DNA of 64,000 nt from assembly GCA_002786025.1 (NCBI GenBank), contig NHNW01000021.1, positions 186,001-250,000 on the forward strand, written 5' to 3'. The notes beneath the pieces are model-generated. The model was given only the letters and a program-made list of their open reading frames with translations. It searched no databases and was not told the DNA's origin. The DNA is from Zasmidium citrigriseum. Lineage: Eukaryota; Ascomycota; Dothideomycetes; Mycosphaerellales; Mycosphaerellaceae. The stretch's first letter is position 1. The number at the start of each line of letters is the position of its first letter. Below, in pieces: positions 23,079 to 33,032 of the stretch. A program made the translations under genes and the position numbers.

Positions 23079-24578
23079 ATGGCAACTGACCGAGATCAAG
23101 AAGCGTCATTCGGCGAAGCAAGAACGAACATGGATCGATCCTTAGATGTGCAGCAGGATTTTCCTGAAATGGTGCCCATTGCATTTAGAAGGACGGACTC
23201 CGCCATCGATTCACGTTCGATGCCAACAGTTTTGGAGTCTCATAAATCACTCGAGGCTCTGTATGCGGCTTCTACGACAGCGAAGATATGGGGCGTTGCA
23301 CTACAACGCCTGGACGATGTAAGCAAAGCATTTTGCCCTTGGACTCACGTTGTTGCTAATGTGGTCGTCGCCAGTCCAACCCACCGACCACAATGCCGGA
23401 ATACACCATGCCACACGAGTCAACATACACATTCTCCAAAGCATCGTTCTGGACCTCGGGATTCTTTCCAGGCTCCTTGTATCTCCTGCATGAACGACAG
23501 AAGAGATGGCCTGAAAGCATGGTGGGAGATCTCCACCCTCTCCGACTTCAGCATGCCTGCCGTTGGTGGTCACACAACCTTCATCAGGAAGCCTCTCAAC
23601 GTGGGACCCACGATCTCGGCTTTCTGATACAACCTTGGGCTCAGCGTGGGTGGGAGCTCGATGACGATCGTCAGTGCTACGACAGTCTCGTGACAGCAGC
23701 ATACGTTCTGGCAGCCCGGTTCGATCCTGTTGTGGGCTGCATGCGGAGTTGGGACACCTGTTTCACGAAACGCTACTCGTTCGCCGACCCAAGCGATGAT
23801 TTTCTTGTCATTATTGACAATATGATGAGTGAGTTTGATCTACATCTGTTGTGTTCACCACGTACAGCGACTGATTTACATTCTAGATCTCGATCTTTTG
23901 TACGTCGTTGCAGAGCTGGTCAACGATCAAGCTCTTGCCGACATCGCCACGGCGCATGCAGTCACCACCATGAAATCTCATATCCGAGAAGATAGCAGCA
24001 CATGGCACGTCGTCAATTTCGATCCAAAGACTGGCTCCATCAAGCAACGCATGACCAATCAAGGTCACTCTGACGAAAGCTGCTGGTCGCGCGGACAGGC
24101 CTGGGGTATCACAGGCTACGCTCAGTGCTATCGCAGAACGAACGACCTCCGCTTTCTGGAAACAGCCCAGAGGTTGGCCGACTATTTCATCACTCGCCTT
24201 CCAGAGGATGCCGTGCCCTTTTGGGATTTCGACGCACCACAGCCTGGTCCTCGCGACACTTCTGCAGCCATGATCGCTGCGTATGGAATGCTCCTTCTGC
24301 ATGAATTCATCGTGGGGGACCAAAGGTATTTGGCGGCTGCCTTGCGCTTGACAAAGGCCGTCTGCGAGACTTCGCTGGCCCCCGAAGCCAAGTTCCCTAC
24401 ACGAGCCGATGATGGGTCTGCTCAAGTCGACCTTGGGGGCCATGACACCATCCTGCTCCATGCCACCATCAACAATTACGAGTTTGCTCCCAGGAGGTGG
24501 GCTGACCATGGCTTGGTGTACGCTGACTATTACTTTCTGCTTGTTGGCAACAAGCTGCTCGAGATGGGTCTTGCATAG
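23079..24578 (+). CDS. Glycoside hydrolase family 88, unsaturated glucuronyl hydrolase-like, cytosolic
   Basis: Exons 23079-23318, 23375-23828 and 23887-24578 (introns 56 and 58 bp) give 461 residues. The alpha6/alpha6-barrel landmarks of GH88 are clear: ASFWTSGFFPGSLYLL, the Asp in GTHDLGFL, the Asp in VIIDNMMNLDLL (the pair corresponding to the two catalytic aspartates of bacterial UGL), and GHSDESCWSRGQAWGITGYA. The enzyme hydrates the 4,5-double bond of unsaturated glucuronyl residues at chain ends and so releases them. The N-terminus is polar with no signal peptide, implying a cytosolic enzyme acting on imported oligosaccharides, in line with the MFS gene of the cluster. It lies directly downstream of lyase B. 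Confidence 0.9.
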
Positions 24579-24698
24579 AGTTGAACGAACAAGGACTATT
24601 CAGATTACAGATAGGGCTGCTACCATGGCGACTCAACTATCATAGACCAACTCTTTGTCTCTCGCTCGTATCTCATGCCAACTAGACCCGACACCTCC

Positions 24699-25481
24699 TC
24701 AGCAGTACGGCAAAGACGGGTTGGCACAACTCCCGGGGATAAAGCTCTGCGACACTCCAGGAAGATCGGCATTATAGATCTGCGCTGAGGGATCGAGGAC
24801 GTGGTCGATGATATGAACGACGCCCTAATGCAAAGTAATCAGCAGGAGTCCGAGTCTCATCACCAAAGCAACCCCCATAATCCTGGACTTACACTCGTGA
24901 CAGGTATATCAGCCTCCGTCACCCGAGAAACATTGTTGAGCACGATCTCATCGTCGACAGTCTGCGTTCCAATGAAGAGGTAGACTCCGCTTTGGACTCG
25001 AGAGGCCGTCTGGTTGAAAGCAGAGCTATTCAGGCGCGAATTGGGCACGTAGTGGTGCATAAGCTGATTTCCAATCCACCATTTGCCTTTTGGTGTCGCG
25101 GCGAAGGTGTTATAGTAGGTTCCGAGGTTGGCGAAGGCGGTGTCACTGGGGGCAAAGAAAGTGAACTGCCAAGTCGGATCTGTGTCGAAGGCTTGAGTGA
25201 AGCCTTGGAGGGGACGATTCAGCTTGAGCGGCACTAGGAGATGGATTTGCGTTCTCACCGGCTACTTGAGACATGAGTTCGGAGAGTCTGCTGAGCTCTG
25301 GTCGGGAGTGGATGAGCTGCCTCAACGTTGTTGTGCCCTCGCGCTTGGGTGCTATGTAGACGTCGTTCGAGGTCGTGGCGTAGCTCAAGGGAGCACGTCC
25401 TGAGAAGTCGACAAGAGTCTGAGCAGATGCAATGGAAGAGACAGCGGAAAGAGAAAGGACGAGGTGCGATAAGATGTACAT
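24699..25481 (-). CDS. Secreted fasciclin (FAS1) domain protein
   Basis: Exons 25481-25259, 25203-24893 and 24824-24699 (introns 55 and 68 bp) give 219 residues. A signal peptide (MYILSHLVLSLSAVSSIASA) is followed by one FAS1 domain: TTLRQLIHSRPELSRL at its start, the H1 motif FTFFAPSDTAFANL, the central HHYVPNSRL (YH-type motif), and the H2-like GVVHIIDHVLDPS. FAS1 domains mediate adhesion and matrix binding, and are not known as enzymes. No GPI-attachment tail is obvious; the C-terminus ends with a two-cysteine stretch (SCANPSLPYC). It sits between GH88 and GH27 and shares a 320 bp divergent promoter with GH27, so it may be expressed with the cluster and help hold cells or enzymes on the polysaccharide (inference). 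Confidence 0.85.
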
Positions 25482-25801
25482 TGTTGGTCGAAGAAGTAAT
25501 GTTTGAGGCGACAAGAGACGATGAACGGATTTTCCCAGTGTTTCCTCGGTCATTTTGTTCTGCAACGATCAAGAAAAGCGGATGAAGTCGTCGTGATCTT
25601 CGAAACGGACTACTTTCCGACAGTCATTCCGGCGCCCGATCAAACCTTGACTTCCGATCTTCTGCTGGAGATGTGTAGCAGTGGCATCTATTGATCTTCC
25701 GTATGCTTGAATGTCGTTGAATATCGTATTGTCCGTCCGTGACTTGTGCAGGACAGATTGTTGACGACGAATCTTTCCCTCCTTTTTGCCAGTGACCAGC
25801 T
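25482..25801. promoter_or_regulatory. Divergent promoter of fasciclin and GH27 genes
   Basis: A 320 bp shared regulatory region with no reading frame of its own. It contains the second copy of the CCGGCGCCCGAT element near its middle. Confidence 0.5.
25629..25640 (+). promoter_or_regulatory. Shared 12-bp promoter element, copy 2
   Basis: CCGGCGCCCGAT, identical to 21241-21252, preceded directly by GTCATT. It is 162 bp upstream of GH27 and 148 bp upstream of the fasciclin start, so could serve both divergent genes. Confidence 0.45.
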
Positions 25802-27169
25802 ATGATGCGAACGACCTCCCATACTCTTGTCCGCTGTTTCGGAATGTTACTCATTCCCATCGCCATAATCTGCAATGCAAACGCTCAAGTCGTCGCACGC
25901 ACTCCGCAGATGGGGTGGAACTCGTGAGTCCTCTTGCGTGTCATCGAAACTTCGATGTCTAACAGATTTTCCAAGATGGAACACATTCAAGGGCGATATC
26001 AACCAAAGCGTGATCCAATCCACAGCAGACCTGCTAGTATCCACAGGCTTACGAGAAGCTGGGTATACTTATCTCGTCATCGACGACGGATGGCAAAACT
26101 CCTCTCGGTCCTTGGATGGCCGACAACAAGCAAATACAACCAGATTTCCTGACGGCATGGCCGCCGTGGGTGAATACCTCCATCAATTGGGACTGAAGTT
26201 TGGTATCTATAGCACTGCAGGGTGAGTCAGAGGCAGCTCGCCGTCATGCACACCGTCTTTGGTGTCAGGCCGATTACTGAGTATGTCAGAATTCGGGGGT
26301 GCGGGCCCAATTCGCCCGGCTCCTGGGGCTACGAGGAGCTAGACGCCGAAACATATGCGAGTTGGGGTGTTGACTATCTGAAGTACGACAACTGCGGCAC
26401 TTTCGAAGCTGGTACTGTGAGTCCAGCCCAGCGGTTCAGCCTGATGCGCGATGCCCTTGCGAGTACGGGACGAGAAATCTTCTATTCCCTATGTGAGTGG
26501 GGTCATCAGTTCCCCTGGTTCTGGGCCGACCAAGTCGGGCAATCGTATCGCATATCTGGCGATATTACCACCACGTTCAGTGACACTGGCAAAGACTGCG
26601 CATGTCGGACAGCATACTGCCTCAACACCGGCTATGCAGGCTGCAGCGTGCTCACGATCATCCGCAAAATGCGCGAGATCTCGCAGTTCCAGCATCCGGG
26701 CTCATTCGCGGATATGGACATGCTCGAGATCGGTGTTGCCAACATGACTTTACAAGAGCAACGGACGCACTTCTCTTTCTGGGCGGCGTTGAAGTCCCCG
26801 CTGATCATAGGCGCTGATCTACGGAGGATCTCGAAGGAGAGCCTTTCTGTGTTGAAAAAGAAGGAGGTACTCGCCATCTCACAGGATCCCCTTGGGAGCG
26901 CCGCGAACTATGTACCTGCCCTGAGTCAAGAGAAGAGCTCTCAAGTATGGGCCGGTGAACTCAGCCGCGGACGCACAGTTGTGCTTGCCTTTAATGAGCT
27001 GAACAAGACTGCCAAGTTGTCTGTCCCGCTTGGGCGAATTCCAAAACTCTCGGCTCGGCGGTCGTACAGGATTCATAATGTTTGGAGCGATGAGTCCTTC
27101 GTGATCCGTTCAGTCAATTTGACGTTGGAGGCTGATGCTCACGAGACAAAGCTGATGATCGTCTCTTGA
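25802..27169 (+). CDS. Secreted alpha-galactosidase, glycoside hydrolase family 27
   Basis: Exons 25802-25923, 25976-26221 and 26290-27169 (introns 52 and 68 bp) give 415 residues. The signal peptide ends near CNANA-QVVARTPQ. The GH27 barrel opens with PQMGWNSWN, followed by YLVIDDGWQ, the nucleophile Asp in YLKYDNCG, and the acid/base Asp in YRISGDI. A C-terminal beta-sandwich of about 100 residues follows. Expected role is release of terminal alpha-galactose from extracellular glycans with retention of configuration. The Cys-rich loop TGKDCACRTAYCLNTGYAGC is typical of fungal members. It is downstream of, and divergent from, the fasciclin gene, and upstream of GH92 in the same direction. 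Confidence 0.92.
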
Positions 27170-27912
27170 AAGGGTCTTTGCGGCGTCGAGTCCGTAGCTG
27201 CGAAGGAAGCTTAATAAATCAACATCTTTTGTTAGAACTCCAGGCCAGAATCAAGTTTTGACTCGGATCCTCATCAGGCAAAGGCTGCGATTGTACATTT
27301 TGATAATATCTTCGTGTGTTTGGGATGGATCGGCTGAAGGAGAAGTGAGGTCTGGTACCGAGAGATTGGGACCGAAGGGTCGGCCCGTTCGGCGTCTCAT
27401 TTGAGCTGCTCGTTTCGGAAGCAACGATGATGCCCTACCCTCGGTCTTCCGGTCAAAGTGGAAGATGCCTCCAGCAATCTCCAAATTTCTCGAGAAGGGT
27501 TAAGAGTGTCTCAACGCATCTAATGGCTCAGAGTCGCGTGCTCTCGAGGAGAGAGCTGACCTTCCAGTTTGAGCGGAAGAAGGAGGGTACAAAATCTTGT
27601 CAGTCGCAAGGTGTTGGTGGATCAGTACATGTACTGTTGAACAGGCTTTTGAATCACTCTCACATCCACAGCGTACTGTGTGTTGTGATACATACATCTC
27701 CACACGGAGCAAAGCCAGCTGAAGAGAAAGGTACCTCACCCGGAGGACCAATAGCGACGAGGCCCAGACGCCAAAAACGATCTCGAAGCGAGATGGGCTT
27801 GGCAATGCCGGCTAGACTGTACCCTTGACCATGGAGAACAGAAAGAACACATCACATCGCCTGCTGCCGGCGATAAGCCACTCATGGAGAGTCTTGCCGC
27901 TGCTCCTTCAGC
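27170..27912. other. Intergenic region ahead of GH92
   Basis: Short frames are present on both strands but none shows family features. The stretch holds the GH27 terminator and the GH92 promoter. A GCCGGCGATAA segment near 27868 partly resembles the shared promoter element but matches too weakly to call. Confidence 0.4.
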
Positions 27913-30679
27913 ATGACAACCAGTTCCCAATCTTACAAGCTTCTTGAAAATGGAGAACCGGCACAAGATGATCTCGAACTGGACGACAGCGTCGCTCCTC
28001 CCCTCAGCAAAAGCAAACGGCGGTACCTGGAATTCATCCAATCCACCAAAGACTTCATAGGACTCACAGGCGATCGGAACGGCAAAACCAGAACAAAGGT
28101 CCCACCTTGGCTGTGTAGTTGCTGGACCTGGACCTTCATCGTGTCCGGAATACTCTTGGGTGTTTTTATGGTGCTTGTTGTGGTCAACGCAGTAACAGTT
28201 GAACCGCCTCGGAATGATATACTGCAATACATCGATCCATTGATTGGGACGGGAGCTGGCGGTCATGTCTTTGCTGGAGCAACATTGCCATTCGGAATGG
28301 CAAAGCCTGTGGCAGACGTGACGGGGCAGAGATTTGGCGGTTTCGCGGCAGACCGATCATCCGTGTATGGTTTCTCCGCCCTTCACGACTCTGGAACGGG
28401 AGGTTCGCCTTCTATGGTATGTCGGTGCCTCCAGTAACGGTAATTGCTTGGACTTGGAGTGACTGATTTGAGCTAGGGCAACTTTCCCATTTTCGTCCAG
28501 GCAGCTTGCCCAAACATCACTGCATGTCATTTGCAGAAGGGTTATCGAAACTCGCCTTATAAGAAAGAAACCGTCTCTGCCACAGCTGGCTACTTCTCCA
28601 TCGAACTTCACTCCGGGCTCAAAGCCGAGATGACCGCCTCACATAAAGCAGCACTCTACCGATTCTCCTTTGCCAATGGCACGACAGTTGAGAATCCCGT
28701 TATCACAGCCGATGGAGGCGATCTGCCAAACACGCCTGGGCCGAGAGATCTTTTTGTGGACCCTGACACCGGCCGAATGACTGCTCAGGGCAGTTTCGTT
28801 CCCTCATTCGGCAAGGGCAGCTATACCGCTTACATGTGCGCAGACTTCAGGGGCGCACAGCTTCAAGATGTTGGCATGTTCAATGGTACGATCTTCCCTG
28901 GTCAACTTGCTACCACGACACAAGACGACAAGTTCGCTATGTATCAGGGTGTGTATGTCAGACTTCGAGATGTTCAGCCATCGGACAGGATACTCGTACG
29001 AGTGGGAGTCTCATGGTTGAGCCGAGAGCGAGCATGTGAAAACGGTGAAAAGGAAATCAAAGACTGGGACTTCGACCGCTTGGTGAAGAATGCCGAGAAG
29101 GCTTGGACGAAGAAGCTGTCACCGATCAAGCTCAATTCTACAGGAGTGGACGAACACTACCTCAGAAACTTCTGGTCTGGGGTCTATCGAGCGTTCATCT
29201 CACCGCAAGACTATACTGGAGAGAATCCGCTTTGGGAATCGAATGAGCCCTACTACGACTCTTGGTACTGCATCTGGGACACGTTTCGCGGAGTACACCC
29301 TTTCTACCTGCTGGTTGACACTGTTTCTCAGTCGCGGATGGTACGAGCATTGATCGATATTTACAAACATGTTGGTTGGATGCCAGACGTAAGTCGCTAT
29401 CTAGATTTCGCGTTTGGAAAGTTAATACTAAGTCTTGGATAGTGCCGCATGGCCTTCTGCAAAGGCTTCACGCAAGGCGGCTCGAATGCAGATGTTGTGA
29501 TCGTCGACTCGTACATGAAGAAGCTTAAAGGCGTCAACTGGGACGATGCATATGCAGCCATCATCAAGGACGCAGAAGAGCAACCGCCGGATTGGGACGT
29601 CGAAGGTCGAGGAGGACTAACGAGCTGGAAGAACTTGGGTTACATTCCATACCTAGATGATGACGTGGGCGGACTCCTGGAAAGGTCCGTCTCACGCACT
29701 GTCGAGGTAAGTTTGTGTTGGCATGCTACGACCTCGTCCATTTTGACACTGACGCTTTTCCAGTACGCATACAACGACTTCGTTATTGCTTTGATGGCCA
29801 ACGCTACCGGCCGTCGGGATGACTACGAAAAGTACGCGAAACGAGCAGGCAACTGGATCAATCTCTACGACGACAGCATAGAATCGATGGGCTTCAAAGG
29901 CTTTCCCCAACCACGATGGGCTAACGGCACTTTCTATTTTCAGAATGCTACAGAGTGCTCGAGTTTGAATAATCCCAGGGGTTGCTTCCTGCCCGGTGGT
30001 CTAGAAACATACGAGGGGTCGCCATGGCTGTATCTCTTCTACGTCCCTGGCGATATGGCTGCCCTGGTCGAATTGCTAGGAGGTCGGGAGAAGTACCTCG
30101 CACGGCTTCACAAGCTTCACAACAGCGGCGTACTGTACATGGGCGATGAACAGGCTTTTCTCACGGCCTTCCTCTACCATTTCGGTGGCCGCCCTGGGCT
30201 TTCTGCCAACGAAACTCATCGATATATCCCGAGCCTGTTCAGCGATGCCATCGACGGCATCCCTGGGAACGACGACTCGGGTGCGATGGGTACCTTTGTC
30301 TTTTTCAGCATGCTTGGGATATTTCCGTCCGCTGGCCAAAGCGTCTACTTTATCATCCCACCGGTAAGTACAGACTTGATCGATATAACTTCACTAATAA
30401 GCTAACGGCGCTTAGTTCTTCCCAAGCGTAAGCATCAAGAATCCACAGACGGGCAAGACTGCAACCATTCGAAACGTCAATTTCGATTCAGCATACAAAA
30501 ACATCTACATTCAGTCGGCGAAGCTCAATGGGAAGACATGGACGAAGAACTGGCTCGACCATAGCTTCTTCCTCAAAGGAGGCACGCTTGAGTTGGTGCT
30601 CGGTGAAGAGGAAAGTGACTGGGGCACTAGGGATGAGGATCTTCCGCCCAGCTTATCGACAGGCTTGTACTTCGGATAA
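27913..30679 (+). CDS. Membrane-anchored alpha-mannosidase, glycoside hydrolase family 92
   Basis: Exons 27913-28416, 28477-29388, 29443-29706, 29764-30363 and 30416-30679 (introns 60, 54, 57 and 52 bp) give 847 residues. Residues 1-70 are polar, followed by one transmembrane segment at about 73-95 (FIVSGILLGVFMVLVVVNAV), so a type II topology with the catalytic part outside is predicted. The GH92 body begins YIDPLIGTGAGGHVFAGATLPFGM; later landmarks are WDTFRGVHP, GFTQGGSNADVV and GNDDSGAMG, the last holding the catalytic Asp pair. GH92 enzymes are Ca2+-dependent exo-alpha-mannosidases (1,2, 1,3, 1,4 or 1,6). Most homologues are secreted by signal peptide, so the anchor is noteworthy. Last gene of the cluster. 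Confidence 0.92.
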
Positions 30680-30876
30680 CAGAACAAATGTTGAATTTGC
30701 AAAGTTTCGATCTCCCTATTTTGTCCGTCTTGTCATGTCGACGGGACTGCAATGCTCCATGCCTCTCTCGCTCAACTCACCTAAATTTAAGGTTTAGCGC
30801 TCCCGCCGCGAGACCCACTTCCCGTCTAGCACTTCGACTTTGACTACACCTCTCACGCGATGAGCTGTCCAACGGA

Positions 30877-32808
30877 ATGCAGTCGTCGAAAGCCGCCATT
30901 GATCCGCTATGGCAATGCCTGTGTCCGTCATGGTCGCAAGGCAGCCTCGTGAGAGCCTCCCGATTCCTCAGTCGTCCAGCCGCGCAAACGAGACCATGTC
31001 TTCGAACCCGCAAACCTCTCCCTGGAGTTCGACACTACAACCAAGGACCCAACCAAGCCCGTCTTGACGCCGCCAGTAAACACTACGATGCCACATATGA
31101 TCCAACTGGACCCTCGAAAAAGCCTCAACGATACATATCGCCCAGCGAGACCGTCCGCCAGGAGCAAGCGACCAAGTTCGACGAAGAGTCGATTCCTTTC
31201 CTGTATGGACGATTACATACAGCTGCTGTGTACGGGCAGACGAAGCAATGTCGATCGCTCGCGGAGTATCTCATCAAAGAGAGGAAAGAGAAGCCGAACA
31301 TACAATTGTACAACGCGCTTATCCTAAGCAACACGAATAATGACCTGGGAGCAGCTTGGAGAGTGGCAGATTATTTGGAAGAGATGATAGCGGAGGGGTT
31401 GCAGCCGGATCTCAGTACTTGCCATGCTGTGTTGAAGGTCTTGTCGATACATTTGGACCATTTGCTGAGGACGCATATCTTGCACTATATGCAACAGAGG
31501 TGGTTTCAGTTGTCTGAAGAGGGATCGCATGATGTCGCTGCTGGACTGTTCAGGGAGGGACTTTTCGAACAGGCGCTGCGGAAGTTGGATGAGATGAGAG
31601 ACAGTATGACGGTGGACTGCTGGCTTTTGGATATGGCGACCTATATGCTTTGCGACGCTGGAGAGATTGAGGAGGCCTACAGGATCATGCGAGGGCGTTA
31701 CGATTCGAATGATATCAACCTCAGCCGGACCCTTTGGTCATATCTCCTGGACAAGGCCAGTGATTTACGACACCACGAGGCGACTGCTCTGGTATGGAAC
31801 ACGCAAGTCGGCCCAGGCTATATCAATCCCTCCTCAGGGATGTGTTTCAATGTCCTCGCAACGGCCGCACAAGCAGGAGACGCGGTCCTCGCCACAGACG
31901 TCTTCACTCATCTCAGCAAACGCGGAACCGCCTTCCAGCCAATCCACTACGAACTCCTCATCCAGACATACCTCAACACCGACCCGCCAGACCTCGACCG
32001 CGCCATCAGCATCCTGACGATCATGCCGATGGAGAAACTCGAGCCCTCGGTAACAGAAACACGGCCCATATTCCTCTACCTCCGCGACAAACCCGCCCTC
32101 GTCAAAAACTCCCTCGCAACCCTCCGCTCCCTCCACGAACAAGACCGCAAAATCCCCATCGCAGCCCTAAACCTCCTGATCGAAAGCCACGTCGAGCAAA
32201 GAAATCTCGCCGAAGCAATGAAAATCTACAAATTAATCCACACCTTTGCACCCATAAGCCAAGGCGCGCAAAAGTCCTTCGCCAACATCGACACCTTCAA
32301 CCTCCTCCTCAAAGGCTGTCGACTCGCGGACCCGCCCGACGATCAACAAGCCTCTTTCCTCGTCTCCGAACTCCTGGCTCTGCGCATCATCCCAACATCG
32401 CTGACATACGACCGTCTCATCCTGGTTTTCGTCGAGGCAGCCAAAGTCGCCCTTCGACAAGTCCGATCAGCTGCGCACCTGCCCCCTCCAGGCGAGGCAG
32501 AACGAGCACGAGGCCTGGAAATGCTGGACTGGGCTTACAGGCATCTGGCAGACATGCAACCTCTCGGCTGGATCCCTCGTTTCGGGACCCTGGAGATGCT
32601 CGCTGTAGCGTTGGCGAAAGCGCGCGATGAGAGATGCTGGGAAGTCTTGCAGGTGGCGGAGGATCAAGGCGATCAGATCGAAGGTTTTGCCAATAAGGGT
32701 ATGTGGTTGAAGAGGAATGTCGAGCAGGCGTGGCATGAACACGTCCAGGAGAGCGAGGAAGATCGCGCTAGTAATGGTGAGTTGGAAGAAGTCGCCGCTT
32801 CCGCGTGA
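30877..32808 (+). CDS. Mitochondrial pentatricopeptide-repeat (PPR)-type protein
   Basis: One intronless frame of 643 residues. The first 60 residues are rich in Arg/Ser/Leu and lack acidic residues after the first ten (RASRFLSRPAAQTRPCLRTR), a typical mitochondrial presequence. The remainder consists of helical pairs with PPR-like phrases such as NIQLYNALILSNTNNDLGAAWRV, DLSTCHAVLKVLSI, NIDTFNLLLKGCRL and TSLTYDRLILVFVEA. PPR proteins bind organellar RNA for processing, stability or translation; the specific transcript is unknown. It lies 197 bp downstream of GH92 but its function is unrelated, so the carbohydrate cluster probably ends before it. Confidence 0.85.
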   Translation: MQSSKAAIDPLWQCLCPSWSQGSLVRASRFLSRPAAQTRPCLRTRKPLPGVRHYNQGPNQARLDAASKHYDATYDPTGPSKKPQRYISPSETVRQEQATKFDEESIPFLYGRLHTAAVYGQTKQCRSLAEYLIKERKEKPNIQLYNALILSNTNNDLGAAWRVADYLEEMIAEGLQPDLSTCHAVLKVLSIHLDHLLRTHILHYMQQRWFQLSEEGSHDVAAGLFREGLFEQALRKLDEMRDSMTVDCWLLDMATYMLCDAGEIEEAYRIMRGRYDSNDINLSRTLWSYLLDKASDLRHHEATALVWNTQVGPGYINPSSGMCFNVLATAAQAGDAVLATDVFTHLSKRGTAFQPIHYELLIQTYLNTDPPDLDRAISILTIMPMEKLEPSVTETRPIFLYLRDKPALVKNSLATLRSLHEQDRKIPIAALNLLIESHVEQRNLAEAMKIYKLIHTFAPISQGAQKSFANIDTFNLLLKGCRLADPPDDQQASFLVSELLALRIIPTSLTYDRLILVFVEAAKVALRQVRSAAHLPPPGEAERARGLEMLDWAYRHLADMQPLGWIPRFGTLEMLAVALAKARDERCWEVLQVAEDQGDQIEGFANKGMWLKRNVEQAWHEHVQESEEDRASNGELEEVAASA

Positions 32809-33032
32809 AGTAAAATTCAACCTTCTTCAAGACTTGAAATTTCTCAATGTTACTTTCTGTTCTACAAGAGCCCTCGCCAAAGCCACATCATGAGCTTTGG
32901 GGCCCAGAAAATGTCAAAAAGCCTCAATCGAAAGTCTTACACAGCTGCTGCCGTCTGCATTGCGCCAGCGCCACGAGAGTCGCTTCTCATCTTACCATAA
33001 CTCCAATCCTCCCAGTAAACCACACACCGTTT

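Noticed and set aside
12161..30679. Secondary-metabolite gene cluster instead of a carbohydrate cluster
   Set aside because: No polyketide synthase, NRPS, terpene cyclase or P450 is present, and most members have clear glycan-active motifs.
30877..32808. PPR gene as part of the carbohydrate cluster
   Set aside because: It carries a mitochondrial presequence and RNA-binding repeats, with no link to glycan breakdown, so it marks the cluster's right border.
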